64,000 nt of DNA from Desulfovibrio psychrotolerans (GCF_013340305.1 NZ_BLVP01000010.1:186001-250000), one strand, 5' to 3'; positions 26,430-34,894 are shown, numbered from the stretch's first letter. A program made the numbers and translations. Notes: generated by a model not told the origin, from the letters alone.

Positions 26430-27182
26430 CTAGTGCGCCACCACCTTGCCCAGAAAATCCTTGAGCCGGGGATTGGACGGATTGCTGAAGAACGTGGCCG
26501 GGTCGCCTTCCTGCTGAATGACACCCTGATCGATGAAGATAACGCGGTCAGCCACTTCGCGGGCAAAGTTCATCTCGTGCGTCACCACCACCATGGTCAT
26601 GCCTTCGGTTGCCAGCTTCTTCATAACGTCCAGCACTTCGCCCACCAGTTCGGGGTCCAGTGCGGAGGTGGGTTCGTCAAACAGGATAACCTTGGGCGAC
26701 ATGGCCAGCGAACGGGCAATGGCCACGCGCTGTTTCTGCCCGCCGGAAAGCTGGTCCGGGTAGCTGTTGGCCTTGTCCGGCAGGCCCACCTTTTCCAGCA
26801 GCTTCAGGGCAATGGCATCCGCTTCGGCGCGGGATTTGCGCCGCACCTTCACAAGGCCGATGGTCACGTTCTGCAAGACAGAAAGGTGCGGGAACAGGTT
26901 GAACTGCTGAAAGACCATGCCCGCTTCCGAGCGAACGTAGTTGATGTCGGTTTCCGGGGCGTACAGGTCGTGCCCGTCTACCACAATGGTGCCGGAGGTG
27001 CGTTCCTCCAGCCTGTTGATGCAGCGCAGCACTGTGGATTTTCCCGATCCGGAAGGCCCGAGAATAACCACCACTTCGCCCTGCCGGACGGAAAGATTAA
27101 TGCCTTTCAGCACCTCGGTGTCGCCGAACCGTTTGTGCAGGTCGCGTATTTCTATCATGGGTCTGTGGGTAGCATTGTTCAT
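26430..27182 (-). CDS. glnQ: Polar amino acid ABC transporter ATPase (glutamine type)
   Basis: 250 residues. Walker [11 protein letters not shown]-loop [11 protein letters not shown], signature [16 protein letters not shown], Walker [15 protein letters not shown] and switch VVTHEM, all typical of the GlnQ/HisP subfamily. The first ATG (27182) begins 12 bp after the permease stop; a later in-frame ATG (MIEIRDL) has no ribosome site. Third gene of the glnH-glnP-glnQ order. Powers uptake of glutamine or a related polar amino acid. Confidence 0.92.
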   Translation of the reverse strand: MNNATHRPMIEIRDLHKRFGDTEVLKGINLSVRQGEVVVILGPSGSGKSTVLRCINRLEERTSGTIVVDGHDLYAPETDINYVRSEAGMVFQQFNLFPHLSVLQNVTIGLVKVRRKSRAEADAIALKLLEKVGLPDKANSYPDQLSGGQKQRVAIARSLAMSPKVILFDEPTSALDPELVGEVLDVMKKLATEGMTMVVVTHEMNFAREVADRVIFIDQGVIQQEGDPATFFSNPSNPRLKDFLGKVVAH

Positions 27183-27194
27183 GGCAGGTGTCCC

Positions 27195-27872
27195 CTATCT
27201 GGAACCGCGCTCGGCGAGTTTGCGTTCATACATGCGCAGCACCTTGGCGATGGAAAGCGTCATGCACAGGTAGACAAGGGCAACGGTGAGATACACCTCA
27301 AAAGAACGGAAGTTCACCGCCACAATTTCCTGCCCCTGCCGGGTCAGTTCCGCCACGCCTATGACGGTGAGCAGCGAGGTATCTTTCAGGCTGATGATGA
27401 ACTGGTTGCCCAGCGGCGGAATCATGCGGCGGAATGCCTGCGGCCAGATGATGTAGAGCATGGTCTGCATGCGGGTAAGGCCGATGGAGCGGCCCGCTTC
27501 TGCCTGTCCGGTATCAACCGATTGAATGGCGCCACGCACAATTTCCGCGATATAGGCACCGGAGTTTACGGCAATGGTGATAATGCCCGCCGTAACCGGG
27601 GCTATGCGCATGCCTGTGGCCAGCGGAACGCCGAAATAGAGAAACAGGGCCTGCACCACCATGGGCGTGCCCCGGATGATTTCAATGTAGGTGAGCGAGA
27701 GGTACCGGGGCAGGGCGGGGCGCGATATGCGCATAAGACCGGCGGCAACGCCGATGAAAAAGCCGAACAGAAGCCCGACCACGGTAAGGTATATGGTCAT
27801 CTCCACGCCTCTGGTGAGCAGGGGCAGGGTTTCCCACATTACGTCGCTTTTAAACTGAAAAGCCATGAACAT
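27195..27872 (-). CDS. glnP: Polar amino acid ABC transporter permease (glutamine type)
   Basis: 225-residue inner-membrane protein of the HisM/GlnP family. Hydrophobic segments are separated by the family motif YIEIIRGTPMVVQALFLYFG and the cytoplasmic EAA loop EAGRSIGLTRMQTMLYIIWPQAFRRMIPPLGNQFI, which docks on GlnQ. AAGG lies just before the first ATG; a second ATG two codons later is possible. Separated from glnH by a strong hairpin. Only one permease gene is present, so a homodimer is expected. Confidence 0.92.
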   Translation of the reverse strand: MFMAFQFKSDVMWETLPLLTRGVEMTIYLTVVGLLFGFFIGVAAGLMRISRPALPRYLSLTYIEIIRGTPMVVQALFLYFGVPLATGMRIAPVTAGIITIAVNSGAYIAEIVRGAIQSVDTGQAEAGRSIGLTRMQTMLYIIWPQAFRRMIPPLGNQFIISLKDTSLLTVIGVAELTRQGQEIVAVNFRSFEVYLTVALVYLCMTLSIAKVLRMYERKLAERGSR

Positions 27873-27918
27873 TCAGCCTTTGCTTGCGTGTAGAGAAGGT
27901 GCGCGTTGTACGGAGAAA

Positions 27919-27949
27919 GGATACGGGCGCGGCAACCGCGCCCGTATCC
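27919..27949. other. Strong intercistronic hairpin between glnH and glnP
   Basis: Perfect 14-bp stem GGATACGGGCGCGG / CCGCGCCCGTATCC with a 3-nt loop and no T-run. Such elements after a binding-protein gene usually protect the upstream mRNA and lower readthrough, giving more GlnH than membrane components. Confidence 0.75.
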
Positions 27950-27964
27950 GCAGGGGGTACGAAA

Positions 27965-28705
27965 CTAGTTCTTGGCAGGCGCGAAGCCGAACCACTTAAT
28001 GTACATCTGTTCGTAGGTGCCGTCAGCCTTCATGTCGGCAAGGGCCTTGTTCACGTCGGGAACGAGCTTGGAACCCTTGGGGAAGCCGATGCCGTAAGCC
28101 TGACCCTGATAAGTGGGGCCAACAACCTTGACCTGACCCTCATACTTGGAGGCAAAGTCCATGACCACGGGCATGTCAAAGATAACCGCATCGGCACCGC
28201 CGGAGAGCAGTTCCATGAACATGCCGTCGTTGTTGGGGAAGAGCTTCACCTTTTCTTTCTTGGCAAAGGTGTAGGCAAAATCCACGCTGGAGGTGGCAAG
28301 CTTGGTGGCTATGGTGGCATCCTTCAGGTCTTCAATGCCGTTCACAGCGGTGTTGTCGGCCTTCACCAGCAGGGACAGACCGGAATCATAGTAGCCGTCG
28401 GAGAAATCCACCACTTCCTGACGCTCAGGCTTGATGGTAATGCCGGCCACGGCTGCGTCAATGCTCCCGGCCTGCAGGCCGGGGATGATGCCGTTAAAGT
28501 CCATGGGCTGGAAGGTGAATTCCAGATTCAGGCGCTTGGCGATCTCCTTCCACATGTCAATGTCGAAGCCGACGTACTCGTCGCCTTCCTTGTACTCGAA
28601 GGGCTTGAAGTTGGTGTCATGCGCCACAATCAGCTTGTTGGCAAAGGCGGCGGTAGACATGCCCAGAGCGACGAGAACGGTCAGGACTGCAAGTAAACGT
28701 TTCAC
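27965..28705 (-). CDS. glnH: Glutamine-type periplasmic substrate-binding protein
   Basis: 246 residues with a Sec signal peptide ending AAFA (about residues 1-22). The mature SBP_bac_3 domain shows DTNFKPFEYKEGDEYVGFDIDMWKEIAKRLN, the ligand-site IIPGLQAGSIDAAVAGITIKPERQEVVDFSDGYY and a Type-II hinge. The start is GTG at 28705 with GAGGAGG at 7 nt. First gene of the transporter operon; the strong ribosome site and following hairpin fit high expression. Confidence 0.93.
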   Translation of the reverse strand: MKRLLAVLTVLVALGMSTAAFANKLIVAHDTNFKPFEYKEGDEYVGFDIDMWKEIAKRLNLEFTFQPMDFNGIIPGLQAGSIDAAVAGITIKPERQEVVDFSDGYYDSGLSLLVKADNTAVNGIEDLKDATIATKLATSSVDFAYTFAKKEKVKLFPNNDGMFMELLSGGADAVIFDMPVVMDFASKYEGQVKVVGPTYQGQAYGIGFPKGSKLVPDVNKALADMKADGTYEQMYIKWFGFAPAKN

Positions 28706-29124
28706 GCGAATACCTCCTCAGGAACGGGTTAGGGACAGTTGTTCATGCCGGTGTGCCGGTGCATGAAGATTACCGGTGCAACGATCATCGCTTCCTCTGT
28801 GCCCAGAGGCGTCATGCTCCGCGTTCGTGGAGAATGACATTAACAGATAATTGTTGCCAGAAAAGTGCGACAAAATCAATCCAAAAGCCCTGTCGACAGC
28901 GCATTTGCGCAACGTAGCACAGCACTCTTTGCGTGCAGAAAACGCTCCCGCACCATCGTTTTTTACAGACGAAAATGGCCCGAAACGATGCGGACACCAC
29001 GCACGTAGACAGGGCCATACGCCGCAATCAGATGTGCCTTCGCCACAGCCAGATGTGCCTTCGCCACAGCCAGATGCGCCCTGCGCAGCAATCGGATGGC
29101 ACATGCCGACGTCGGTGCGTGCGG
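28706..29124. other. Gene-free region upstream of glnH with 21-bp repeats
   Basis: About 420 bp between the glnH start and the LysR gene's 3' end. It must hold the glnH promoter, but no convincing -35/-10 pair was found. It contains tandem 21-mers CAGATGTGCCTTCGCCACAGC at 29029-29049 and 29050-29070, identical to each other, plus a decayed third copy to 29089. An open plus-strand frame reads the repeats but has no ribosome site. Confidence 0.7.
29029..29089. repeat. 21-bp tandem repeat, two identical copies and one partial
   Basis: Two identical contiguous 21-mers followed by a 19-nt diverged copy (CAGATGCGCC...GCGCAGC). The period is two DNA helical turns. Confidence 0.85.
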
Positions 29125-30009
29125 TCAGCGGATTGTCATAATCTCCGTAAGCGTGTCGCGCAGCCAGCGCCCCGCAGGGCCAAGGGGCCGGGTGGGGGTC
29201 CACATGATATAGGCCGGAGCACCGTGCGGAACGGGATGAAACGCAAAGTGCAGCCGCACCAGCCGCTGCTCGGCAATATCCTGCTGCATGGCATGCTCCG
29301 GGAGAAAGGCCCATCCGGTGCCGTTGCGCACAAGCGCGTGTATGGCCGGGTTGCCGTCGCACCACCAGGGGCGGTGTGCCACGCGCTCGTCCACGCAGCG
29401 TTCTCCGCCCCGGCTGGAAACGATGATCTGCCGGTGGGGAGCCACATCCTCGCGGCTCAGGTCGCCGCGCCCCGCAAGGGGGTGGGCGGGCGAAGCCACC
29501 GGAATGAACCGCACGGTATGCACCAACTGCGCAGGGGCAGAAACCGGAAGGGGCGCAAGGGGCACAATGTAGCCCAGATCAGCCCTGCCGCCTGCTACCA
29601 TTTCGCCTATGTCGCCCAGCGCGCCCATGAGCATCTCCAGTTCCACGTCCGGCCATTGGCGGCCGAAATGCCGGAGCACGGAGGCGGCAACGTCTTCCGG
29701 TATCAGGTCGTCTGCCGCAAAGGTCACGCGGCTCTCCGTGCCGCCTGCAAGACCTGCCGCAAAATGCTCCAAGCGGGTGCACGATTCCATGGCCTGCACG
29801 GCCTCGCGCAGAAGGGCGGAGCCTGCCAGCGTCAGTTCCGGTTTGTGCCCTGCCCGGTCAAAAAGCGTGACGCCAAGGTCGATTTCCAGGTTGGCAATGG
29901 CCGTGCTCACGGCTGACTGAGCGCGTCCGAGCTGGCGCGCCGCAGCAGAAAAAGAGCCTGCTTCGGCTGCCGTAACAAATGTTTTCAGTTGATCAATGGA
30001 GAATGGCAT
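29125..30009 (-). CDS. LysR-family transcriptional regulator
   Basis: 294 residues. N-terminal HTH: IDQLKTFVTAAEAGSFSAAARQLGRAQSAVSTAIANLEIDLGVTLFDRAG; C-terminal periplasmic-binding-like effector domain. Divergent from a PACE-family efflux gene with a 100-bp shared spacer that holds a GATGGA-N11-TCCATC dyad, the arrangement of AceR/AceI. So it is probably the local activator of that efflux gene. The start ATG lacks a strong ribosome site. Confidence 0.9.
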   Translation of the reverse strand: MPFSIDQLKTFVTAAEAGSFSAAARQLGRAQSAVSTAIANLEIDLGVTLFDRAGHKPELTLAGSALLREAVQAMESCTRLEHFAAGLAGGTESRVTFAADDLIPEDVAASVLRHFGRQWPDVELEMLMGALGDIGEMVAGGRADLGYIVPLAPLPVSAPAQLVHTVRFIPVASPAHPLAGRGDLSREDVAPHRQIIVSSRGGERCVDERVAHRPWWCDGNPAIHALVRNGTGWAFLPEHAMQQDIAEQRLVRLHFAFHPVPHGAPAYIMWTPTRPLGPAGRWLRDTLTEIMTIR

Positions 30010-30032
30010 TTGCCATGTCTATCTGAAAATTC

Positions 30033-30055
30033 GATGGACTTCAACTTTATCCATC
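30033..30055. promoter_or_regulatory. Candidate LysR-regulator operator
   Basis: Perfect inverted repeat GATGGA-N11-TCCATC in the shared promoter region of the divergent LysR and PACE genes, 23 bp upstream of the LysR start codon and about 55 bp upstream of the PACE start. Size and placement fit a LysR recognition site. Confidence 0.6.
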
Positions 30056-30109
30056 TTGGCCTGAGCGCTATATCCCCCGTGGTCCGCAATGGCGGAAAAG
30101 GAGTGGTCT

Positions 30110-30547
30110 ATGCGTTCCGGATGGGACAGATTGCGACATGCCGTACTTTTTGAGGTGGTGGCCCTGCTGCTGGTCACGCCCGTGGCGGCGCGTATCATCG
30201 GTACGGAAATGGGAAAGACGGCGCTGTTCGCCGTGGGCATGAGCACGCTGGCTATGGTGTGGAACGCCGCATACAACTGGCTGTTCGACATGTCGCTGCT
30301 TCGTTGCGGCAGGCCGCTGCAGCCGCGCGGGTTCCGGGTGCGGGCGGTGCATGCGGTGCTGTTCGAGGCCGGGCTGTTTGCGGCAGCCGTCCCCTTTGCC
30401 ATGGCTATGCTGGATCTGGATGTCTGGCAGGCCGTGCTGGCAGAAATTGGGCTGGCAAGCTTTTATATGGTGTTCGCCTACCTGTACAACTGGGCATATG
30501 ACGTGGTTTTTCCCGTTCCCGTGGCAGCGTGCGTGTCCGGCGAATAG
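30110..30547 (+). CDS. PACE-family proton-coupled biocide efflux transporter (AceI-like)
   Basis: 145 residues from the ATG at 30110 (AAGGAG at 6 nt; an ATG 21 nt upstream has no such site). Four transmembrane helices in two BTP repeats. All four family motifs are visible: RLRHAVLFE (helix 1), WNAAYNWLFD (helix 2), RAVHAVLFE (helix 3) and YLYNWAYD (helix 4). The Glu in the first motif is the proton-coupling residue in AceI. Expected to export cationic biocides or, natively, short diamines; the substrate is inferred. Confidence 0.92.
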   Translation: MRSGWDRLRHAVLFEVVALLLVTPVAARIIGTEMGKTALFAVGMSTLAMVWNAAYNWLFDMSLLRCGRPLQPRGFRVRAVHAVLFEAGLFAAAVPFAMAMLDLDVWQAVLAEIGLASFYMVFAYLYNWAYDVVFPVPVAACVSGE

Positions 30548-30578
30548 CTATGGCCGCCGTTGGCGGCAGCAAACGGAT

Positions 30579-30609
30579 AAGGCCCCGTCCGGTAGTCGGA
30601 CGGGGCCTT
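30579..30609. terminator. Bidirectional intrinsic terminator
   Basis: Perfect 13-bp stem AAGGCCCCGTCCG / CGGACGGGGCCTT with a 5-nt loop between the convergent PACE and ald genes, with short A and T flanks. Confidence 0.85.
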
Positions 30610-30648
30610 TATCGTGTTCGGTCTGTCGAGTGCTCTAGGGCCTGCCTG

Positions 30649-31755
30649 TTACAGCAGCGCCTCGTCAGGCGTAATGGCAGCCATGCCAAAGGCGGCACCC
30701 ACGGCAGGACAGGTCAGCTTGCCCTTGTAGGTATTCAGTCCCAGCGCCAGCGCGCGGTCCTTGCGCAGGGCATCCACGCCGTGGTTGGCTATGGCAATGG
30801 CATAGGGCAGCGTCTGGTTGCCAAGGGCAAGGGTGGAAGTGCGCGGCACGGCTCCGGGCATGTTGGCCACGCCGTAGTGGACCACGCCGTCCACAACGTA
30901 GGTGGGCTGATCATGGGTGGTGGCCTTTATGGTTTCCACGCAGCCGCCCTGGTCAACAGCCACGTCCACGATGACGGAGCCTTCCTTCATGGTCTTGAGC
31001 ATGTCGCGGGTGATAAGGTGGGGAGCCTTGGCACCGGGAATGAGCACGGCTCCGATGACCAGATCGGCCTTTTTCACCCATTCGCGTATGTTGGGTTCCG
31101 TGGAGGTAATGGTGGTAATGCGTCCGCCGAACACATCATCAATATATTGCAGGCGGCCATGGTTCACGTCCAGAAGGGTGACATTGGCCCCAAGTCCCAC
31201 AGCCATCTTGGCCGCGTTAATGCCTACAACGCCGCCGCCCAGGACCACCACCTGCGCCGGCGGAACGCCGGGAACGCCACCCAGCAGCACGCCGCTGCCA
31301 CCCATGGGCTTTTCAAGAAATTTAGCGCCTTCCTGCGTTGCCATACGCCCAGCCACTTCAGACATGGGGGTGAGCAGGGGCAGGGCTCCGTTGGGCAGTT
31401 GCACGGTTTCGTAGGCAATGCCGGTTGTGCCGGAGGCGAGCAGAGCATCGGTCAGCGGTTTGTCGGCTGCAAGATGCAGGTAGGTGAAGAGCAAAAGCCC
31501 TTCGCGCAGGTACTTGTATTCCTTGGCGATGGGCTCTTTCACCTTGTAGACCATGTCGGCGGACCATGCCTTGTCAACGTCCACCATCTGCGCGCCCGCA
31601 GCCACGTAGTCCTCATCGGGGCAGCCGCTGCCCACGCCCGCACCTGTCTCTACCAGAACGGTGTGCCCGCGGCGGACAAGGGATTCCACAGCACCGGGGG
31701 TGGCTGCAACGCGGTTTTCCAGTGTCTTGATCTCTTTCGGGATGCCAATGATCAT
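30649..31755 (-). CDS. ald: Alanine dehydrogenase
   Basis: Reversible NAD-dependent conversion of L-alanine to pyruvate and ammonia. 368 residues from the ATG at 31755 (AAGGAG at 7 nt), beginning [20 protein letters not shown]. It has the substrate Lys in [12 protein letters not shown], His in [10 protein letters not shown] and the NAD-binding [28 protein letters not shown]. The C-terminal [24 protein letters not shown] is family-specific. Monocistronic, with a hairpin and inverted repeats in the leader (31785-31899). It can supply pyruvate when alanine is catabolised. Confidence 0.96.
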   Translation of the reverse strand: MIIGIPKEIKTLENRVAATPGAVESLVRRGHTVLVETGAGVGSGCPDEDYVAAGAQMVDVDKAWSADMVYKVKEPIAKEYKYLREGLLLFTYLHLAADKPLTDALLASGTTGIAYETVQLPNGALPLLTPMSEVAGRMATQEGAKFLEKPMGGSGVLLGGVPGVPPAQVVVLGGGVVGINAAKMAVGLGANVTLLDVNHGRLQYIDDVFGGRITTITSTEPNIREWVKKADLVIGAVLIPGAKAPHLITRDMLKTMKEGSVIVDVAVDQGGCVETIKATTHDQPTYVVDGVVHYGVANMPGAVPRTSTLALGNQTLPYAIAIANHGVDALRKDRALALGLNTYKGKLTCPAVGAAFGMAAITPDEALL

Positions 31756-31784
31756 GGGATTCTCCTTAATATGTCTGTGTTGAG

Positions 31785-31822
31785 GAGGGGTATCCCTGCT
31801 TCCATGTTCCGCCGTACCCCTC
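31785..31822 (-). promoter_or_regulatory. Hairpin in the ald leader
   Basis: On the minus strand GAGGGGTA and TACCCCTC pair perfectly (8 bp) around a 22-nt purine-rich loop, ending 30 nt before the ald start codon. No known riboswitch class was recognised in it. Confidence 0.45.
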
Positions 31823-31842
31823 TGCGCAACGCTCCAGCTTTG

Positions 31843-31899
31843 CTCCAGTATGTACATGGCTGGAGTATGGCAGACAAGGAAAAATAACGTTTTTGTCTG
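31843..31899. promoter_or_regulatory. Two inverted repeats upstream of ald
   Basis: CTCCAG-N11-CTGGAG (31843-31865) and CAGACAA-N15-TTGTCTG (31871-31899, A+T-rich centre). Their centres are about 31 bp apart, roughly three helical turns, as might suit an Lrp-type or other dimeric regulator of ald. The regulator is unknown. Confidence 0.45.
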
Positions 31900-32528
31900 A
31901 AAAGCGGGAAAATTTAATTGGATCGTGTGAATCTTTTAGCAATTTTGATGAATGACGCATGTGAAGCAAGTGCCGCTCCTTCATTGGCAGGTGGCGCGCC
32001 AGAAGTGCCGCCTTGCAGGCTTACAGCAGTGCGTCATGGCGGGCGGCAGAGAGAATTGCAGAAGTTTGCAGCACTGCCATGATTTTCGGTTCTTTTGCGG
32101 ATACAATCACTTTGCGAACGCTAAAATGCAAAAGTGCATTTGTAAAACGGGGTGTTTTGACCGGAGTGTGTTGAGCGGAATGGCAATGCGGATGATGCCG
32201 TATGCTGTCGATGTTCCGCGCTTCGCATGCAGCGGTGGCATCCGGAAAAAATCCGCCAGAAGCCGCCAAATTTTGCCGGAATCTTCTGGAATCTGCCGTA
32301 TTCTGGTGGAATCTGCCGGAGCCTGAACGAGTTGCCCGCAGGCGGTATCGCGCGCGCGTGGGGAGGGGGGGGAAGCAGCGAACCCCGCCGGAGCGGGGTT
32401 CGAAATGAAGCAGATGGGGGCGTGCCCGGCACCTTGCCCGGCAGAAAGCCTGATGCCGTGCAGGCATATCTTGCCTCACTGCACAGGTCTGTCTTCCGGT
32501 CGGCACCCTGCATGGCGCCTTGCGGTGC
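31900..32528. other. Long gene-free region between ald and the HU gene
   Basis: About 630 bp without a supported gene. The left part (31900-32160) is A+T-richer and probably holds ald upstream promoter sequence. A decamer array lies at 32251-32330, a G-run near 32359-32372 and a perfect hairpin GAACCCCGC-CGGA-GCGGGGTTC at 32380-32401, about 130 bp beyond the HU stop, which might end the HU transcript although no T-run follows. Open frames here overlap on several strands and lack ribosome sites. Confidence 0.6.
32251..32330. repeat. Decamer array (about 8 units)
   Basis: Contiguous 10-mers in fixed register with consensus ATCTGCCGGA (ATCCGCCAGA, AGCCGCCAAA, TTTTGCCGGA, ATCTTCTGGA, ATCTGCCGTA, TTCTGGTGGA, ATCTGCCGGA, GCCTGAACGA). 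Non-coding. Confidence 0.75.
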
Positions 32529-32822
32529 CTACGCGTCGTTCAGTTCAGAGCGGAACTTGCGGGAGAGGCGAAAAACCACAACCTTGCGCGGGGGCAGGGT
32601 AATGGTTTCGTCCGTCTGGGGGTTGCGTCCCTTGCGCGCCTTTTTGTCATAGGCTTCAAACTTGCCGAAGCCGCTGACGAGAAGCGAGTGGTCTTTTTTT
32701 ATGGCGCCTTTCATGATTTCGAGCAGGGACTCGACAATATTCTTCACCTCTGCACGGTTTCTGTCAGTCTGTTCGTAGATGGAATCCACGATATCCGCTT
32801 TGGTGAGCGTCTTTCCGTTCAT
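32529..32822 (-). CDS. HU/IHF-family DNA-binding protein (IHF-alpha-like)
   Basis: 97 residues: MNGKTLTKADIVDSIYEQTD, the beta-arm region SLLVSGFGKFEAYDKKARKGRNPQTDETITLPPRKVVVF and a C-terminal helix. GRNPQT with the Pro at the tip of the DNA-binding arm is the HU/IHF signature; KxRKGRNPQT..I.L is closer to IHF-alpha. A dimeric nucleoid protein that bends DNA and often assists sigma-54 promoters. ATG has GGAGG at 5 nt. Monocistronic. Confidence 0.93.
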   Translation of the reverse strand: MNGKTLTKADIVDSIYEQTDRNRAEVKNIVESLLEIMKGAIKKDHSLLVSGFGKFEAYDKKARKGRNPQTDETITLPPRKVVVFRLSRKFRSELNDA

Positions 32823-33548
32823 AATGTCCTCCCGGTTGTCCGGTCAAAACACGGTTAACCAAGTTGATGCCGTCTGTGAGGGCAAGACCCTTCAGACCCG
32901 GCTGGGTACTCGTTCGTGGACCAGTGCTTCGGGCGTAAGCGGTTCGGTTGCGGCAGTTGCCGCGTCAGTACCGGCACCGTGTGCCCGCGCGTTGTTATAA
33001 AAACTCTTCCGGATACGGCCTGGCATGCTGCCCATTGCGATATCCGGTAACTATGTAAAGGCCATCCGCTGAAAGGTGTGTCGTGTTCCATTGTCCGGAA
33101 AATCCCCCGTAATGCGGGGCAGCCTGATGCAGGAGAGGGTGATAATGATATCCTTTCTTATCTCTCTAGACTTTTCTAAGATTTCAGGCTTGTTAGGCTG
33201 GAATTACCTTTTTGTGCGGTTTTACAGACCATGTACTGGTTATATACACAATATAGCGGTGTATTACAAGTTTTTTTTGTTTCATTCTTGCATGTTACGA
33301 GAAACGCTTGTGCACAATTTCACGCACGGCCAATGCAATGGGGCAAGAGCGTTGCGGGATGTACCCGTCATGCTGTTTGCTCTGCCCAGTGCGTTGGTGC
33401 ATCCTGCCCGTGGGTTTTGCAGTTTGCTTTGACGGAACCGGTTATGCCCGTTATAGTGTGCTTTGCGCCCGTTCATGCCGCCATGCCGGGCAACTATATG
33501 TAACCACTTGTTGTTTCTACACCTATTCATACTATTTGGTTGTACGGC
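32823..33548. other. Long gene-free, A+T-rich region
   Basis: About 725 bp between divergent genes. The left part holds the HU promoter region. From about 33140 to 33300 the G+C content drops sharply. It contains a Fur-box-like stretch GATAATGATATC...CTTATC (33141-33162), a CCCCC/GGGGG hairpin near 33105-33119 and an A+T-rich stem (ATACAC / GTGTAT) followed by T8 near 33243-33274, which resembles an intrinsic terminator. A small RNA is possible but unproven; no protein gene is supported. Confidence 0.45.
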
Positions 33549-34622
33549 ATGACTATTTCGAGTGGTATTATTTTCTCGCATCCAGAGGCCGCCGCAAGAG
33601 CGCACTGCGCAGGCGCACCGGATATCCTGCCTTTTTTCATGCCCTTTGCCGGTTGCAAAACCCGTTGCCTCTATTGCGCCCAGAACATGCAGACCGGCAT
33701 GGCTTATGCTGCCGGGGCGCATGCGCGGGAGGCAGAGCTTCAGGCGGCCAGTGTCCGGCTGCGTGACCTGCTGACCGAAAGGGCGCAGCGCAACGCGCAG
33801 GCAGTGGAGCTGGCGTTTTACGGCGGCACCTTCACAGCCCTGCCCGATGACTGGCCAGAGCGGTTTCTGGCAGTTGTGCAGCCTTTCATGGAGGCAGGCA
33901 GCGTGCTCGGTGTGCGCTGCTCCACGCGGCCCGATGCGGTCAGCGTGCCGCAGCTGCTGCGCCTGAAGGCACTTGGTCTGCGCACCGTGGAGCTTGGCGT
34001 GCAGACGTTTGACAATGACGTGCTGGCGCGGAGCCTGCGCGGGTACGACGGCGAAACCGCCTCTGCCGCCTGCCGCATGGTGCATGAAGCCGGGCTTGGG
34101 CTGGGCATCCAGCTTTTGCCCGGGCTGCCCGGGCATACCCCGGCGATGCTGGCAGGAGATATGCGTGCCGCCTGTGCCCTGCGGCCCAAGACCATGCGGC
34201 TGTATCCCTGCGTAGTGGTGCGCGGTACCGGGCTTGCCCGGCTGTATGAGCGGGGCGAGTATGCCCCGTGGACTCTCGATACCGCCGCAGAAGCCTGCGC
34301 GTCTGCCCTGCGCGTGGCGTGGCGGCACGGGGTGCGGGTTATCCGCATCGGGGTGGCGCAGGAACCGTCGTTTACAGAAAACGTGCTGGCAGGCCCCTAT
34401 CATCCGGCCTTCGGGTCCATGGTGCGGGGGCGTGCCCTGGTTCCCTATATTCTCCGGCGGGTAGAGGCCCTGGGGCGCGCCCCAAGGTTGCTCATGGCTC
34501 CGCAGGGTGTACGTGGAGAATTCTGGGGGTACCGGAGCGAATGCAGGCCGTTGTATGCTGCCGCAGGGCTGGAACCTTCCAAGGTCTGCTGGTGGGGGGC
34601 ACAGGTGTTTTGCCTGCTGTAG
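33549..34622 (+). CDS. Radical SAM protein, Elp3-like catalytic core without acetyltransferase domain
   Basis: 357 residues. The 4Fe-4S motif is CKTRCLYCAQN (CxxxCxxC) near residue 36, followed by AFYGGTFTALP and VRCSTRPDAV, LGLRTVELGVQTFDNDVL, and GIQLLPGLPGHTP, the order seen in the Elp3/MiaB-like (COG1243-type) core. No GNAT domain follows. The reaction is unknown. Start assumed at the ATG 33549; a TTG 9 nt upstream is in frame. There is no Shine-Dalgarno; a TACTAT -10-like box lies just upstream (33528-33533), so the mRNA may be nearly leaderless. Confidence 0.8.
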   Translation: MTISSGIIFSHPEAAARAHCAGAPDILPFFMPFAGCKTRCLYCAQNMQTGMAYAAGAHAREAELQAASVRLRDLLTERAQRNAQAVELAFYGGTFTALPDDWPERFLAVVQPFMEAGSVLGVRCSTRPDAVSVPQLLRLKALGLRTVELGVQTFDNDVLARSLRGYDGETASAACRMVHEAGLGLGIQLLPGLPGHTPAMLAGDMRAACALRPKTMRLYPCVVVRGTGLARLYERGEYAPWTLDTAAEACASALRVAWRHGVRVIRIGVAQEPSFTENVLAGPYHPAFGSMVRGRALVPYILRRVEALGRAPRLLMAPQGVRGEFWGYRSECRPLYAAAGLEPSKVCWWGAQVFCLL

Positions 34623-34675
34623 TCACTCTGTTCCGGTTAGTGCGTCCGTCTTGCGTCATCTCGCCTCTCCGGGGC

Positions 34676-34744
34676 ATCCGGCTCATTATATCCGGCTCAT
34701 TATATCCGGCCATGCGTATCCTCTCGTGCGTATCCTTCATGCGT
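34676..34744. repeat. Five 14-bp tandem units
   Basis: ATCCGGCTCATTAT twice, then ATCCGGCCATGCGT, ATCCTCTCGTGCGT and ATCCTTCATGCGT (13 bp), immediately downstream of the radical SAM gene. The first two units are identical. Confidence 0.85.
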
Positions 34745-34894
34745 ATCCGGCGTTTGGGTCTGTATTTGCCCTGTTGACCTGCGGCGCAAAAACCGACACT
34801 ACTGTCCCTGCGGTACGGAACGGGCGGACACCTCGCGGGTGACGGGCCGGAAGTGAAGAATCAGAGGCCGGGGGGCCGTTATGGGGAGGAACGG

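Noticed and set aside
28851-29141. Plus-strand 96-codon ORF containing QPDVPSP repeats
   Set aside because: The repeats reflect the 21-bp units; no ribosome site, and the frame runs into the LysR gene's 3' end.
32398-32412. GGTTCGAAAT stretch resembling a tRNA T-loop
   Set aside because: It is one arm of a simple hairpin; no acceptor, D or anticodon arms can be built around it.
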